Assembly (NCBI GenBank): GCA_024449915.1
Contig: JAMZAV010001048.1
Location: 124,001-188,000, forward strand
Reading direction: 5' to 3'
DNA: 64,000 nucleotides
Source: Sweltsa coloradensis
Taxonomy: Eukaryota > Arthropoda > Insecta > Plecoptera > Chloroperlidae
In this document: positions 44,056 to 55,270 of the stretch, piece by piece
How the letters are laid out: each line of letters opens with the position of its first letter
How positions within the stretch are numbered: position 1 is the first letter of the stretch
Made by a program: the position numbers and the translations under genes
The notes under the pieces: model-generated
Told to the model about the DNA's origin: nothing
Databases searched by the model: none
The model's input: only the letters and a program-made list of their open reading frames with translations

Positions 44056-45610
44056 TAGGGGAGAGGGGGGGACATTGGTACAGTTCAGAACGTTTCAATT
44101 TTTTTACATATACATGTGCAAATTTGGGAATGAGACCTTTGTCATAGTAAAATACAACCCTTAATCTATGATATGTGTACTACATCTTTCACATTTGTGA
44201 CCACTACTAATAAATAATCCACATATAGAAAATTATTACAAATGTACCAATGTACCCCATAGGCGGGGCACATTGGTACTAGTATGGGGCACATTGGTAC
44301 ACACATGTTTACTGGTCAGTATTTACAAGTTTAGGCCTACATAGGGTGTTTATTTTATGTATGTCAATAGTGGTTTACATACATGAGCTAATAAACTTGT
44401 CCACATAGACCCTAGTATTAGGTGTGTGCTTAAAATTAGCTTAACGTTAAACTACATTATTGTGGGAAAATATCTAGATCGAGGTTTGCCTACAATAGAC
44501 AGACAGCTTAGGCCTATATACTACACTAGAATGCTATTTTACTATGTATAATACTAAATACTAATCTAGGCCTAAGATAGACTGCAACATTAGGTCTACA
44601 GATAGATTTTTTTATTAACACTAGCTGGTGCATAGGGCCTGTAATGTACCAATGTGCCCCCAAGGCTGTGTACCAATGTGCCCCATCTGGTATTGTTTTA
44701 GAAAATAAATTCAAAAAATTTGAGGTTAGGTGTACAGTCATAGCAATGTGCTTACAATTTAATCAGATAAATTGCGGTCATCACATAAAAAAAAATAGCT
44801 TGAATTACCTACAATAACATTATAATCAACCATTACAAAGTTTATCACAACTATTTACTTTCCACATCACTAAATACAATTTATATCATAACTTAGCCAT
44901 TTATCAATGGAAATGGCTCAGATTTTCAGAGCTGGTAGAGTTCCTCACTGCCATCTAGATCACTCATAATACACTGCTGAAAATTAACCCATCGGCTTTC
45001 TCGCCGGTCGAATCGACGGGCTGTTTAAAATGCGCGCCGATTTACCTGGCCATCGGATCGACGGGCTGGAACAGCAAGGGAACAGCGCGCTACATTATCG
45101 GTCGTTGTATGAGAATCGTTCGTCCAATCACCAAGAGATCGCGCTCAATGTACTCTACGCACTTCGCTGCATCCAACGATGTGTTTGGCTCGTCACTCGG
45201 TCAAGTTTTAGCCTGTCTATGCTTGAAGGAAAGATTATGTTTGCATTCGTAGGTGGTATGGCGGCGCGCGCGCTATGGCGGCTACAGCTTATTGCAATAT
45301 TTTGACGGATATGACGAAGATGAGGGGTGTGATATTTTGACACCAAGAAAAATTCGAAGGAAAGTTCATACACCTAGACATTTATTTAGGCTACATTTTA
45401 GTTTTTATTTCAAGTAAATCGGGTTATTTTTGTTGGAGCAGTGAATTTTTTGCTGAGGTGTGCTCCGCAACCCCATTTCGTAAAAAAATAAATGGATTTG
45501 AGGGGCCAGGCGCAGCGATTTTTATTGGTAAGCCGATGGGTTAAACATGGGTGGCAAAATTCAAACTGTACCAATGTGCCCCCTGTACCAATGTCCCCCC
45601 CTCTCCCCTA
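44056..45610. mobile_element. TIR element (TAGGGGAGAGGGGGGGACAT ends) with repeated ACATTGGTAC motifs
   Basis: The first about 26 bases, from TAGGGGAG through GACATTGGTAC, are perfectly inverted at the right end. TA at both junctions may be a 2-bp duplication. ACATTGGTAC or its inverse occurs at about eight places (44073, 44235, 44268, 44288, 44650, 44668, 45570, 45586), mostly as GGGGCACATTGGTAC. A second element (44988-45540) is nested inside. No transposase. Confidence 0.75.
44988..45540. mobile_element. piggyBac-like MITE (TTAA-CCCATCGGCTT ends), nested
   Basis: CCCATCGGCTT and its inverse AAGCCGATGGG are bordered on both sides by TTAA (44984-44987 and 45541-45544). Target TTAA plus termini beginning CCC is the piggyBac pattern; Kolobok also uses TTAA. 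CpG-rich interior with an ATCGACGGGCTG direct repeat. No transposase. It is inserted in the element at 44056-45610. Confidence 0.78.
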
Positions 45611-46073
45611 AATATTTTGTACATGGTACAAATTGTAATTTTTTAAGTCTTAATAAGAAAAGATCCAATGTTAATGACTAATGGCCATTATAATAAACAA
45701 ATTACATTTTTACTCAAGAATAAAACTTTAAAATACTTTGTTGGTTTAGATAGAGCCTATCGGCTAGGTCAGTGTTTGTGGTTGGGGAAAGGAGAGAGGA
45801 GACCAACAGTGACCTTAAAGAATGTAGGTAGCTGCTCAAGACAAGGTGCACAAATATTTATTTACAATTAATACAAAATGTCGAACGAAAACTAACATTT
45901 AAACATTATTTACAGTTTAATTACATTACAAGGCGCTGTTGGGATGAGTAGGTGGCGGTGTGCAGGTGGGAGGTCTACCTCAGATTGAGGTAAGGCTTTT
46001 GGCGCAAGCTGGTGATGATTTGGTGCGCCAATTCCGATTGTCTCAGGTGTTCCTCATTGCATGATGGGGGCAA

Positions 46074-46505
46074 TAAATAAATAAATAATAAATAAATTTT
46101 ATTTAGAGTCTACCCACTCAGTTATATAACTGATTTTCAGTGGGGGACTTTAAATCAAAGCGACCAAGCCAACCCTGCAGGCCCCGACGCAATCGACGAG
46201 TGAACGATAACCAACCAAAGATCGATATTTTTAATAGGAAATATAGCAATCAGTGGTATGGACAGTGCGAACACCCGCGAATCAACGCCAGAATCAACAA
46301 GGCCGATTCAGAACAACTCTGAAATTTATTTTGTGCTTCGTTGCTAGGACGGCTCCAAAGTCACCGTTTACAAACTCCTAAGACAAGAACTGATGGACTT
46401 AAGTCCAAATCAGAAGTTAAAAAACTTCTGACTTTAGCGGGAATCGAACCCTGGACCTTCTGCATTGGAAGCAGATACGCTAACCACAAGATCAACGAGC
46501 CACAC
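46074..46505 (-). repeat. tRNA-Gly-headed SINE, copy 2
   Basis: It has the same head (GGTCTTGTGGTTAGCG-like box A, TTCCAAT anticodon loop, GGTTCGATTCCCGC box B), body and (ATTT)n tail as the copy at 16811-17248. It is inserted in the left arm of the Penelope-like element. The uninterrupted right arm shows the empty site (GGGGGCAACGACTTCACTTCC). Confidence 0.82.
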
Positions 46506-46732
46506 TACTTCACTACCCTTGTGGTGTAACAGTTGTTAAAGTCACTGTTGTGGGTGCCTGTGTGTTGGGTCACCGGTTTCAGGTCTAGTTTTTTGACAGT
46601 GTCCTGTCTGTGCCCATTCATTCTCATGCTCAGAGAGTTAGTGGTGAGGCCCATGTACTCGGCTGGGCACTGTAGTTGGTATATCAGGTTGGTAGTGGAC
46701 TAGTGGCACAGCTGTTGTGTTGCCTGATGGGG

Positions 46733-47137
46733 TATTTATTTATTTATTTATTTATTTATGTCTCTATTTGCAACAGGCAATGTAGCCCACTAGTGCAAAT
46801 TTAATAGAGAAGGGAGGAGGGGAAACCTGGTACCGGCACATAGCCTACTCCTACCGAAAAGTACCAAGGGGACCAACGGCTTTACGTCCCATCCGAAAGG
46901 ACGGTGTAACTTTTGACAGTCATATAGGTTCCTCCACTAACCTGGACTGCCGAGCAGACGGCGCCAAGGAGAACGAAGCTGTCACACAAGCTTACGAACC
47001 CTAGTCTGCTCTAGCCAGCGATATACGTGTGTTTCAGGGCAGAGCGGCGACCCACTCAACCCCTGACCACGCCCGATGTTGCTTAACTTCAGTGTTCGAG
47101 TGGGAACTGGTTAAACGACCGCGGCTAAATCGCTGGC
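46733..47137 (-). repeat. 5S rRNA-derived SINE, copy 2
   Basis: It shares the 5S-like head (- strand GTTAAGCAACATCGGGCGTG then GTCAGG...GGGTCGCC) and body (CCATCCGAAAGG, GGGGACCAACGG on the + strand) with 20129-20503. The tail is (AAATA)n/(TTTA)n. It is inserted in the left arm of the Penelope-like element, where the other arm reads CCCCATCAGG uninterrupted; TAGATC of the target appears lost. Confidence 0.78.
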
Positions 47138-47398
47138 TTTCCGGTAGCTCGAGCGGTGAATGTAGTGGTGGAGGGGTGAATGGTGCAAGTTTTGCAACGG
47201 GGTCTCTTACAGGGGTGTGAACCCTGTGGTTGGGGTGGCTTCTCCATTTTCCTTGCGGGGCTGTGCCTCACAATGTATTCGCTGATGTTGCGAGCATGCC
47301 GGAAGTACACGCGAGGTAGGTTTAGAGCCAAATCATTGATGAGGGCCGATGATTTCAGGATGTGCGCCTCTCTTTTCATGATCTCGTTAAGACCCGAC

Positions 47399-48318
47399 CA
47401 CTACGTTAATTTCCTAGATGTCGACATCCAGCTCCAGGACGGACATCTCGAACCAGCGTACACTTTAAGCCAACCAACAGTACCTACATTACGACAGCTG
47501 CCACCCCAACTACACCAAACAAGCCCTACCTCACTCACTGGCCACTCGAGGACGTCGAATCTGCTCGAATGAAGAGGACTTGGCGAAGTATTGCCACCGC
47601 ATTGCGAATGCCTTTGTGTCTCGGGGATACCCCCACCAAAAAGTCCTGGAATGCATCCACCGTCCGAGCGTTCCACGCACTCCACCGAGCAACCAAATCA
47701 TCCCACTAGTCACACAGGGCCCAGGTCTACATGTACTTAACGGGATCATGAAAAGAGGGGCGCACATCCTGAAATCATCGGCCCTCACCAATGATTTGGC
47801 TCCAAACCTACCTCGCGTGTACTACCGGCGTCCTCGCAACATCAGCGAATACATTGTGAGGCACAGCCCCGCAAGGAAAATGGAGAAGCCACCCCAACCA
47901 GAGGGTTCACACCCCTGTAGGAGACCCCGTTGCAAGACTTGCACCATTCACCCCTCCACCACTACATTCACCGCTCGAGCTACCGGAAAGATCTACCCCA
48001 TCAGGCAACACAACAGTTGTGCCACTACCAACCTGATACCAACTACAGAGAGGGTGCCCAGCCGAGTACATAGGCCTCACCACTAACTCTCTGAGCACGA
48101 GAATGAATGGGCACAGACAGGACACTGTCAAAAAACTAGACCTGAAACCGGTGGCCCAACACGCAGGCACCCACAACAGTGACTTTAACAAATGTTACAC
48201 CACAAGGGAAGTGAAGTCGTTGCCCCCATCATGCAATGAGGAACACCTGAGACAACGGAAATTGGCGCACCAAATCATCACCAGCTCGCGCCAAAAGCCT
48301 AACCTCAATCTGAGGTAG
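47399..48318 (+). pseudogene. Penelope-like reverse transcriptase C-terminus, linker and GIY-YIG endonuclease
   Basis: The frame starts inside the RT (NFLDVDIQLQDGHL), shifts by about one base near 47488, and continues LHYDSCHPNYTKQALPHSLA, AKYCHRIANAFVSRGYPHQK, the linker CRRPRCKTC, and a GIY-YIG nuclease. A further frameshift near 48036 breaks NLIYQLQ before AEYIGLTTNSLSTRMNGHRQ. The 5' part of the RT is absent. The combination (RT with FLDV..., CRRPRCKTC linker, GIY-YIG) is the Penelope-like family signature. It is not expected to be active. Confidence 0.85.
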
Positions 48319-48430
48319 ACCTCCCACCTACACACACCACCACCTACTCATCCCAACAGCGTCTTGTAATGTAATGTAACTGTAAATAATGTTTAAATGT
48401 TAGTTTTTGTTTGTTTGTTAGTTCTTCTCC

Positions 48431-48467
48431 AACGGTTGATGACCAAGGCCGCGTAGGCCGAAACGTT
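48431..48467 (+). ncRNA. Hammerhead-ribozyme-like motif of the Penelope-like element
   Basis: The order is AACG, TTGATGA (48436-48442), a GGCC...GGCC stem with GCGTA loop, GAAA (48460-48463), then CGTT. This resembles the hammerhead core CUGAUGA - stem II - GAAA, which is known to accompany Penelope-like elements. The first core base is T instead of C and I could not fix a cleavage-site strand, so it may be degenerate. Confidence 0.45.
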
Positions 48468-48673
48468 CGACATTTGTATTAATTGTAAATAAATATTTGT
48501 GCACCTTGTCTCGAGCAGCTACCTACATCCTTTAAGGTAACTGTTGGTCTCCTCTCTCCTTTCCCTAACTTTAAAATACTTCGGTAGGCCTACATGTTTG
48601 TCATTGTCACAGTCTCATTCCTAATAGAGGTGCTGGTAGTGAGAAATTATAGGCTATTAAAAGAGTTACTCAC

Positions 48674-48892
48674 AGCCCGTACGGTGGCCAAAAGTTCATC
48701 TTCAGCTTTATTGAAAAGTGCGCGTGCCTGCACACTAGCCACTACCTCAGGATGTAAATTGCGCATAGCTTGGATAGCGATCTTGGATACAGCTGGCTCG
48801 TACATTAGTGCATACCATCGCTGTTGCAATTCCTGAACCGTAAAACGGCATGAGAACTTAATACCACGGTGCACCATGCGCATGTCATTTGT
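48674..48892 (-). CDS. MCRS1: MCRS1 exon (MCRS_N domain, part 2)
   Basis: On the - strand the acceptor TCTTTCAG is followed by 73 codons: TNDMRMVHRGIKFSCRFTVQ, ELQQRWYALMYEPAVSKIAI, QAMRNLHPEVVASVQARALF and NKAEDELLATVRA, before GTGAGT. It matches the vertebrate MCRS1 N-terminal domain (TNDLTSVHLGVKFSCRF, VQERWYALLYDP, QAMRQLHPEA, FSKAEEQLL). Phase 0 at both ends joins 51646 and 39714. The RFTVQELQQRWYAL helix resembles a SANT/Myb-like helix. Confidence 0.97.
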
Positions 48893-49366
48893 CTGAAAGA
48901 GTAAGAACACAACTGAATAGCATGTAACATAATGAACTAAATAATAAATATAGCCTAAAATAGGAATCCGGATCACAGCAGGGTAAGGTTTGGAACAGGT
49001 TCTTATACGATATTAAAAGATCGTTATAGGCCCTACCAGCCCACACCGACAAATATTTCCGTGAAACAAAGTTAGCCCACCTCCTGCTGAAATCAAAAAA
49101 GACAATGGCCAACCAATATGATGATTTGATCTGTGCAGTGGTAATGGCTTGATTGCCAGATTTGGGTCACCAAGGGAATGCGATCGTATCCATATTTTAC
49201 TACCTAATGTGATATCTATTAACAAGGTGTAAATTTGAAAGTTCCACTTTTTGAATTTGCAGGTTGGTAGGTAGGACTATCTTACAAGATGAAGAACAAG
49301 ACATAAATTTTACAAATTACAAATTTTACATTCCCTGAAATTGTGGAACCTCACTGTGTCTACCTA

Positions 49367-51595
49367 CAGTCCTTCCCCACCGGAGTTTACACCACCGTTT
49401 CAGGTAGTTTTCGCTGTACACCTCTAGAGCAAAGTCCAGTAGAGCAATTATCTCTATTGAAAATCGAGCACCGGGCCAGCAATTCAGATTAGTGAACGCG
49501 ATAATGCACTGCTTGTTCAGTTCCATTATTCAGGTAATCCGATAATTGCCATGCAGTCAACATTTTATTATGATAATTTTATTTTGTTTGGTGTTTTGTA
49601 TTGCTGCTTTTTCTTTTTGTAAAAAACTCAATCGTAAGAGTATTTATTTTAATGTATTTGAAATTTGTTAATCTTTCTCATGCAGATTATGTTTTTGATC
49701 TTGTTTCTACGACAAAAATGACCAGTTTCGCTGTAGTATTATGAAACACGATTATAGATGCACCAGTACGAAGATACGGGTGCTGGATTCGAGTCCCAGT
49801 TGAGAATATTTTAAAATTATAATAATTGCATAATATACTTTCATAGCAAGCAACATCTTCACACACAAAACCTAATTAAAAATCATAGTTATGTGCAGGG
49901 TTGCCACCAAGTAAATTTAAAAATCCTTGACAGATACCTAAGAAATCCTGAGAAATCGCTATTTATTTTGCCGTTAGCGTAATTTACACAGTTACGAAGG
50001 GAAAACAAAATTTCAGGTTTTGGTTACAAAATAAGGATAGTCAGCCAGATGGTATTTATGAGAATTTAATCAAAATTAGGTTTGTACTTAGGATTAGGCC
50101 ATAAATACAATTTAAGAATGTCAGAAATTATATATATGAAGATTAGGATGATCATAATAACAAAAACAAACTTGAGAAGTAACAAAAAACTAAACATAAA
50201 GTAGACAGAAACTACCATGCTAGATGTAGATATGATCCTTAAAAATTGTCATAAAAGTTCAGAGTAGGATTAGGCTAGTCATTGCAGTTGGCAATTAAAT
50301 TAAATATGAAGACAAGGCCTATCAAAGATAAAAAATATTAGACACAAGAAATAATAGAGGAAGAACAAATAAAAACGCACACAGTTGCAGACAAATAATT
50401 GTATGCCTAGGCCAGGCCTGCTTTTGATGCACACGAAAAGAAAACGAAAAAACACGGCGACCGCCGGCAATGTAAATTGTAAGTCAACGTTTTGAAAACG
50501 TTTTCACTTTTCAGTAGGCGCTAGCTGCTGCTAGAAATGATACGTCTCAAGTTTCAAGAATAGAACACAGAATGCGCTGTGTATCCTAATCACAGTCATT
50601 GGCTGTGGCGGGGTCGGACGGGAACCAATCACAATGCTTACAGCGCCGTATTGGCTGTCTGCCGCTGAAGGACCGCCTACTGTTCGCTAGTAGAGTACGA
50701 CAACTTTCAATATCCCCTGCAGTCTACAAAGTTTGCACATCGTTTTCACGCATTATATCTCCGCTAGCGGTGAATGTGTAACTTACCAAACTTTATATTT
50801 GTTATCCCTGCATTGAAATTTGGCAGAATTTTCGAATAATACGGGAATTTCACGTAATTTTGGATAACAGTAGAAAATCCGTAAATTTGGACAAAAATCC
50901 TAGTATCCGTGACAACCCCTAAAAATCCGTAAAAACGGACAACATCCGTGAAAACGGCAACCCTGGTTATGTGTATCGCATTTAACATTTGCATTTGGTG
51001 CAAGAATTTGTGTTTCAATAAAATGTTAAAAGCTTTTTTGCAGTTCCTCTTTGAAATACTCATGCAAAGCTTATTGGTGTTATATAATGAATTGCATTAC
51101 CCAAATGTAATTCAAGGGAATTCACAGTGATTTAATATCACATGCCTACCTCGTTTCCAAGCCTGGGTAAATAAAAAATAACAATGAAATGCACTTATAA
51201 ATGCCTAGGCCTATATTGCATTGTTGATAAAAGTCCTAACAGTTTTTGTTATTCGTAAATTGCTTTCTTTTCGTCGTACATAAAAAAAACAAAAAACGTT
51301 TTTCATCAAATTCGGAGCTTTTTCTAAATTTCGCAAAACTTTTGATCATTTTCTACTATTACGCAATTTTTTTATAAATGTACTAGGCAATAAGACGGTA
51401 ATTAAATACAAGTATAGCTATTGTGTTTTGACATTCATTGTGCATGCAAGTTTGACATTCTTTTTGCTAAATTGGCCCGATCGTTCCAGGAAGACGGCAA
51501 ATACAGCGGTCACTTATCTCTCATCATATCTATGGCTGTCCAAAACGGGGGGAAATCGTTCTGGCGTTGGTGTAAACTCCGGCGGGGAAGGACTG
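49367..51595. mobile_element. Tc1/mariner-like TIR element, interrupted by a hAT
   Basis: Inverted ends of about 33 bp start CAGTCCTTCCCCrCCGGAGT and continue TTACACCA, each flanked by TA (49365-49366 and 51596-51597). TA target and CAGT-initiated termini fit Tc1/mariner. Without the nested hAT (49896-50965) it would be about 1.15 kb. No transposase is recognisable. It lies in the intron between the two MCRS_N exons. Confidence 0.72.
49896..50965. mobile_element. hAT-type element (CAGGGTTGCC ends), nested
   Basis: CAGGGTTGCC and GGCAACCCTG are flanked by the perfect 8-bp duplication GTTATGTG (49888-49895 and 50966-50973). Subterminal AAATCCGT/ACGGAT motifs repeat near the right end. A CpG-richer patch lies at 50445-50700. 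It is inserted in the Tc1-like element at 49367-51595. No transposase ORF. Confidence 0.9.
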
Positions 51596-51645
51596 TAGTA
51601 GGCTAATTGTATGCTGTAAAAGATGGATAAGATTTAGAAAGTTAC

Positions 51646-51807
51646 CTGTTGTACACCAATTATGAGTGCCAAGTCATCTATTGGCTTCCAACGGCCAAGG
51701 TCTTTAGTATTGACTGAGTTTGTGTGCCGCGGCCGGCGGTTGCGCCTACTTCCAGAAGGCGCTGGTTTACTAGGAGGCCGTCGAGGGTTTTTCTCAACAG
51801 TTACTCC
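51646..51807 (-). CDS. MCRS1: MCRS1 exon (basic linker and start of MCRS_N domain)
   Basis: The - strand acceptor TCTTGTGACAG is followed by 54 codons: GVTVEKNPRRPPSKPAPSGS, a basic run RRNRRPRH, then NTKDLGRWKPIDDLALIIGV and QQ before GTAACT. It matches vertebrate MCRS1 (TKDLGRWKPADDLLLINAV). An in-frame TGA just upstream excludes the alternative acceptor at 51821. The basic, proline-rich stretch is a likely nuclear-localisation region. Upstream N-terminal exons were not found to 64000. Confidence 0.93.
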
Positions 51808-53490
51808 CTGTCACAAGACTCCCTGTGAATGGGGACAAGTTCATTATGGAACCAAATTAAAAATTAGAAATTTAAACAAGGAATTAATCAAATTGCAATC
51901 ATGGGGAAACCTAAAAAAATTAAAATCTAAACCAAAAATTAATTAAAAAATAAAAACCCATAACAGTATGGGCCTAGATATAATAAAATCTGGACTTAAT
52001 TTGAATGTAATCCTTTTTAGAGCAAGCTGCCTACACCCAGTTATCAACGAGCATCATCAAGGCAACCTTAATGAACCGGTAGGCAAGAAGAAACTTTCCA
52101 ATAGAAAAAATGGAGAGGCCAGGAGGAGCCTTTTTTAAAAAAATTAGGCCCTTAGGTTTTATAAATGCAATTTTTGAATTTGAAGCCCCCCCAACCGAGT
52201 AAACTAGAAACTCAACGGAGCAAAGAGCCCCCCCCGGATCCATTGCTAGGCAATCGTGAAACGTTTAACCCCCAGCTAAACCTTTGGCCGACACAAATGT
52301 ATTTCCCCAGAAAAAAAATGCGGGTAGGCCAAAAATGTGGGAGTCCAGGGCTGCCCTCGGAAAAATTTGAGATCCTAGATTATTTGGTGAGTTTTAGGGG
52401 TTTTTTGAAAGCCCTTTTAAAACCCGAGAGTAGTGGGCCCGTTTGTAACGTTAGTAGTGGGGCCGGTCTTTAGACCCATTATTCATTAGGGCAAAACGTA
52501 GAGTTTATTAAAAAGTATTTTAATTTTGACAGATAATGTTTTTAAATAATTTATCAATAAAATCAATAAAAATCAACAAAAAAGAATAATGAAACCTCAA
52601 AAATTTAAAATAGTTTTGAAACCTGGTCAATTATTAAAAACAAGACAAATTTTGAACATGAAGTGAATAATCAACCACAATCATATGTCAAATAAGGGTT
52701 ATGCAATTTGCCCCTAAGCCGACGGCTCGAAAAACCAAAGAACCAAAGGCCTCTTATTCCTGAAGTTCGGAAGACAGAACATTGCCACTGTTCAATTATT
52801 TGGAAGGTGGCGAAAACTAAAAACCACGCTTCAGCTTAATACCAACTTTGAAAAAAAGTCGTTAAAAACCAACAGATTCGGTTAATGGCCTTAGCTATGT
52901 GGTTAGTGTTGAACATTTCAAATTTGATTGAAATTATTAGTCTTTAAGCCTATTTTCTCCTTTGTAATGTAGGCTATGTGAATAACTATAGTCTTATTGC
53001 AACAATGAGTACAATAGGCCCTTATAAAGGTGATTATGTTATTCTTTCTAAGTGTTTATTATCTAAGATTTGTAGGTTTACAATTACTAGGCTACAACTT
53101 GAAACATTGTTGTATTTGATGACTTCATTTTTATTACTTTAAAATTTGTCCTAGCAATCAATAAAATGGAAAATTGGAAATTGGAAAATTGTTCACTTGT
53201 GTGTGCTCCTTGTGTGCAGTGAATGTTCACGATCATAGCGATGATTGCCATTTTGCCAACTTATGTGTTTCGTTTAAATGCATTCCTTGTCGGGTTCTAT
53301 ATTAGCGAGATTAGTCTCCACAATTTCGTTTACAATCTGCGCTGCAGTTTAGAGATGGGACGTATAAACGTTTAGTGGACGGTTAGAGTTTATTAAATTT
53401 GCAAATCGTTTAGTAAAAAAAAACAAAAAAACAATTTAAACCCGGCGGTCCGGGCCTGGGGAGAACACTGGAGATGATAGCCTATACCGA
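51808..53490 (-). other. Presumed MCRS1 intron, no feature recognised
   Basis: AT-rich sequence. The ORF of 102 codons at 52165-52473 and others have no recognised domain and no splice context tying them to MCRS1. The stretch at 52560-53200 is low complexity in parts. Confidence 0.45.
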
Positions 53491-53494
53491 GTAA

Positions 53495-53960
53495 TATGGT
53501 GTAACTTTGGACAAGTAGGTAACTTTGGACAGTAACTACTTCAGTTTCTAAAATTCAAATTTCCCGCCTGTTTTGGGGTCTAGGAGGCTGTGGTTTATTG
53601 TGTTGCAGGGTGATCTATTACATAGTACATAGCCTACCTAACAAAAGCCTTCAGTATAAAGTACTATTTTACTGTTTTTCATTTAATGTTTTTCATACCG
53701 GTACTATCAATATTCTCATTAAATATATTCAAATAAAGCTTAAAAAATGCATGTGTCCTTCATAATACCCTAAAAATGTACCCTAAAAATGTAAAATGTA
53801 CCCCATGTGAATTCCCATCATTTCTAATACCATCTGCTGTCCAAATAATCCCCTGGACATGCTAACTTTGGACACATAATGCTTCTAAATGATGACAAAT
53901 TCATTGAGTGTCAAAAGTTACCCCAGAATACGGGTAACTTTGGACAAGAAAGTTTTATTT
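53495..53960 (+). repeat. Dispersed GTAACTTTGGACA motif cluster
   Basis: TAACTTTGGACA occurs at about 53501, 53519, 53862 and 53936, with an inverse-like AAAAGTTACCCC at 53918. The arrangement suggests subterminal repeats of an element whose ends I could not define. Confidence 0.5.
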
Positions 53961-55063
53961 TTTTGGGGGGCCTAATTTTAGGCCAATCATGTTCATCTTA
54001 CTGTACCATACTCTTATCAAAGGGTCTCGACAATTAGTTACTAATCCATTTAGTAGATTTCAATCTAGGTGCCCGTTAGGGCGCCGCAGCCAAGCCGTGG
54101 CGCGCTACACACTCAAGCAGAGTTGGGGTGATTTCGAGGTGTCACCCAGCCGTCTTGAAACGTGATGTGAACTTGAAAACTATCAAAATCGAGGGGATTT
54201 AGGTACCTAACAACACATGTCAAATTTGGTTGGGGTACGAGCATTCCTTCTTGGTGAAAAAATGGCTTGAAATAGGCTCAAAATCACTTAAAGGATGTTA
54301 GCTACTACTGCTACTGTCTAATTCGTCAGTTTCAATCGGCCCGCGATTCTGACCAAACGGGTGGGGCTACAACGTTCATATTTTACATGGACATTAAGGT
54401 AATGTAGTGATATAGGCCTACCGTCAAATGGGATAACTTTGATATCAAGGGATAACTTAGATAGGATGCACAATTAACCTTGTTTGAATCTCCCGCCCCC
54501 AACCCTTCAAACTTTCAGGTGTATGTGTATTGGCGTATTCGATTGGTCGCACTAGACCGCACTCAGTGCGCTCTGAGTGCGTTTTCCGGATTCGATTGGG
54601 AGTTTTCATATGCACTGAGTGCGAGTCGGCGTATTGGATTGGGATAACGCACTGGAAAAGTGCAGCACTCGACCGCACTGGCCTCGACCATGGTGCGACG
54701 CAGTGCGACGTCGAATTTGCCTGCGTAATATGGATAAGAGGAAGAAATACGCCCTAATGATTTGGTAAAGAATAAAGACGACGAGATCTTATTTTAAAAT
54801 TTTAAAATTTAGAACAGGCTCATAAAATTATAAGATATATACCAAATATTGTTCATGTTATGATTAGGTAAGTAGGCGTGATAGGCTATGCAAAGGTGCA
54901 ACATAACCTCACATTTTCACTACACCTATTATCGTATGTTTGCAACGTGTTTATATTCTATAACTGCTAATAAAAACAATTTTAAAATGCAAATAATAGC
55001 CCTATAATATAGTTTTGAACGCAAATTCTAGAGAATCAAAACGTAATGCTATAATTGGTTAAT

Positions 55064-55270
55064 TAAGCGAGCGTTTCCATTTGACTCTGCTGGAAAAATT
55101 AGTCACTGTTTTTTGTTTTTCTTGTTTGTTTGTTTGTTTGTATGTCTCGCCATAACGTTCGAACGGAGGCTCAGATCGAGTCGAAATTTTGACCATCCGC
55201 AAGCTTTGTTCTTGATTGAATGCCATTAGTTTTGTGGCAAAATCGTTCAAAAAGTTAAAAAGTATGTGAC
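55064..55270 (+). mobile_element. Helitron2-like 5' fragment
   Basis: It begins TTAAGCGAGCGTTTCCATTT and continues TGTCTCGCCATAACGTTCGA and GAGTCGAAATTTTGACCATC, the layout seen after the 5' end of the variant at 12976-13617. No 3' terminus is attached. Confidence 0.4.

Larger units (their letters stand above)
45765..47395 (-). pseudogene. Penelope-like GIY-YIG part, inverted left arm (broken)
   Basis: Once the two SINEs are set aside, the - strand encodes the linker (CKRPRCKTC) and then a GIY-YIG endonuclease: NLIYQLQCPAEYMGLTTNSL and SMRMNGHRQ. Motif residues Tyr (IYQL), Met-Gly (YMG) and the Arg/His of RMNGH are present. About 52 bp around the ribozyme-like motif of the other arm are deleted near 45885. 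Confidence 0.8.
45739..48566. mobile_element. Penelope-like element: inverted dimer with 15-bp target duplication
   Basis: AACTTTAAAATACTT flanks the unit (45724-45738 and 48567-48581). The right arm (+ strand, about 47399-48566) carries the end of the reverse transcriptase, a linker and a GIY-YIG endonuclease. The left arm (- strand, 47395 down to about 45765) is a second, shorter copy of the 3' part, in inverse orientation. Two SINEs (46074-46505 and 46733-47137) split the left arm. Truncated inverted or tandem partial copies are a known trait of Penelope-like elements. Confidence 0.82.

Noticed and set aside
47401..48191. - strand ORFs of 86-94 codons across the Penelope-like element
   Set aside because: They are antisense shadows of the + strand reverse transcriptase and GIY-YIG frame.
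49745..49795. tRNA-like GGATTCGAGTCCC stretch
   Set aside because: Only a T-arm resemblance; no D-arm or anticodon stem could be placed.
51821..51830. Alternative upstream acceptor for the MCRS1 exon at 51807
   Set aside because: Using it would put TGA in frame before the conserved sequence.
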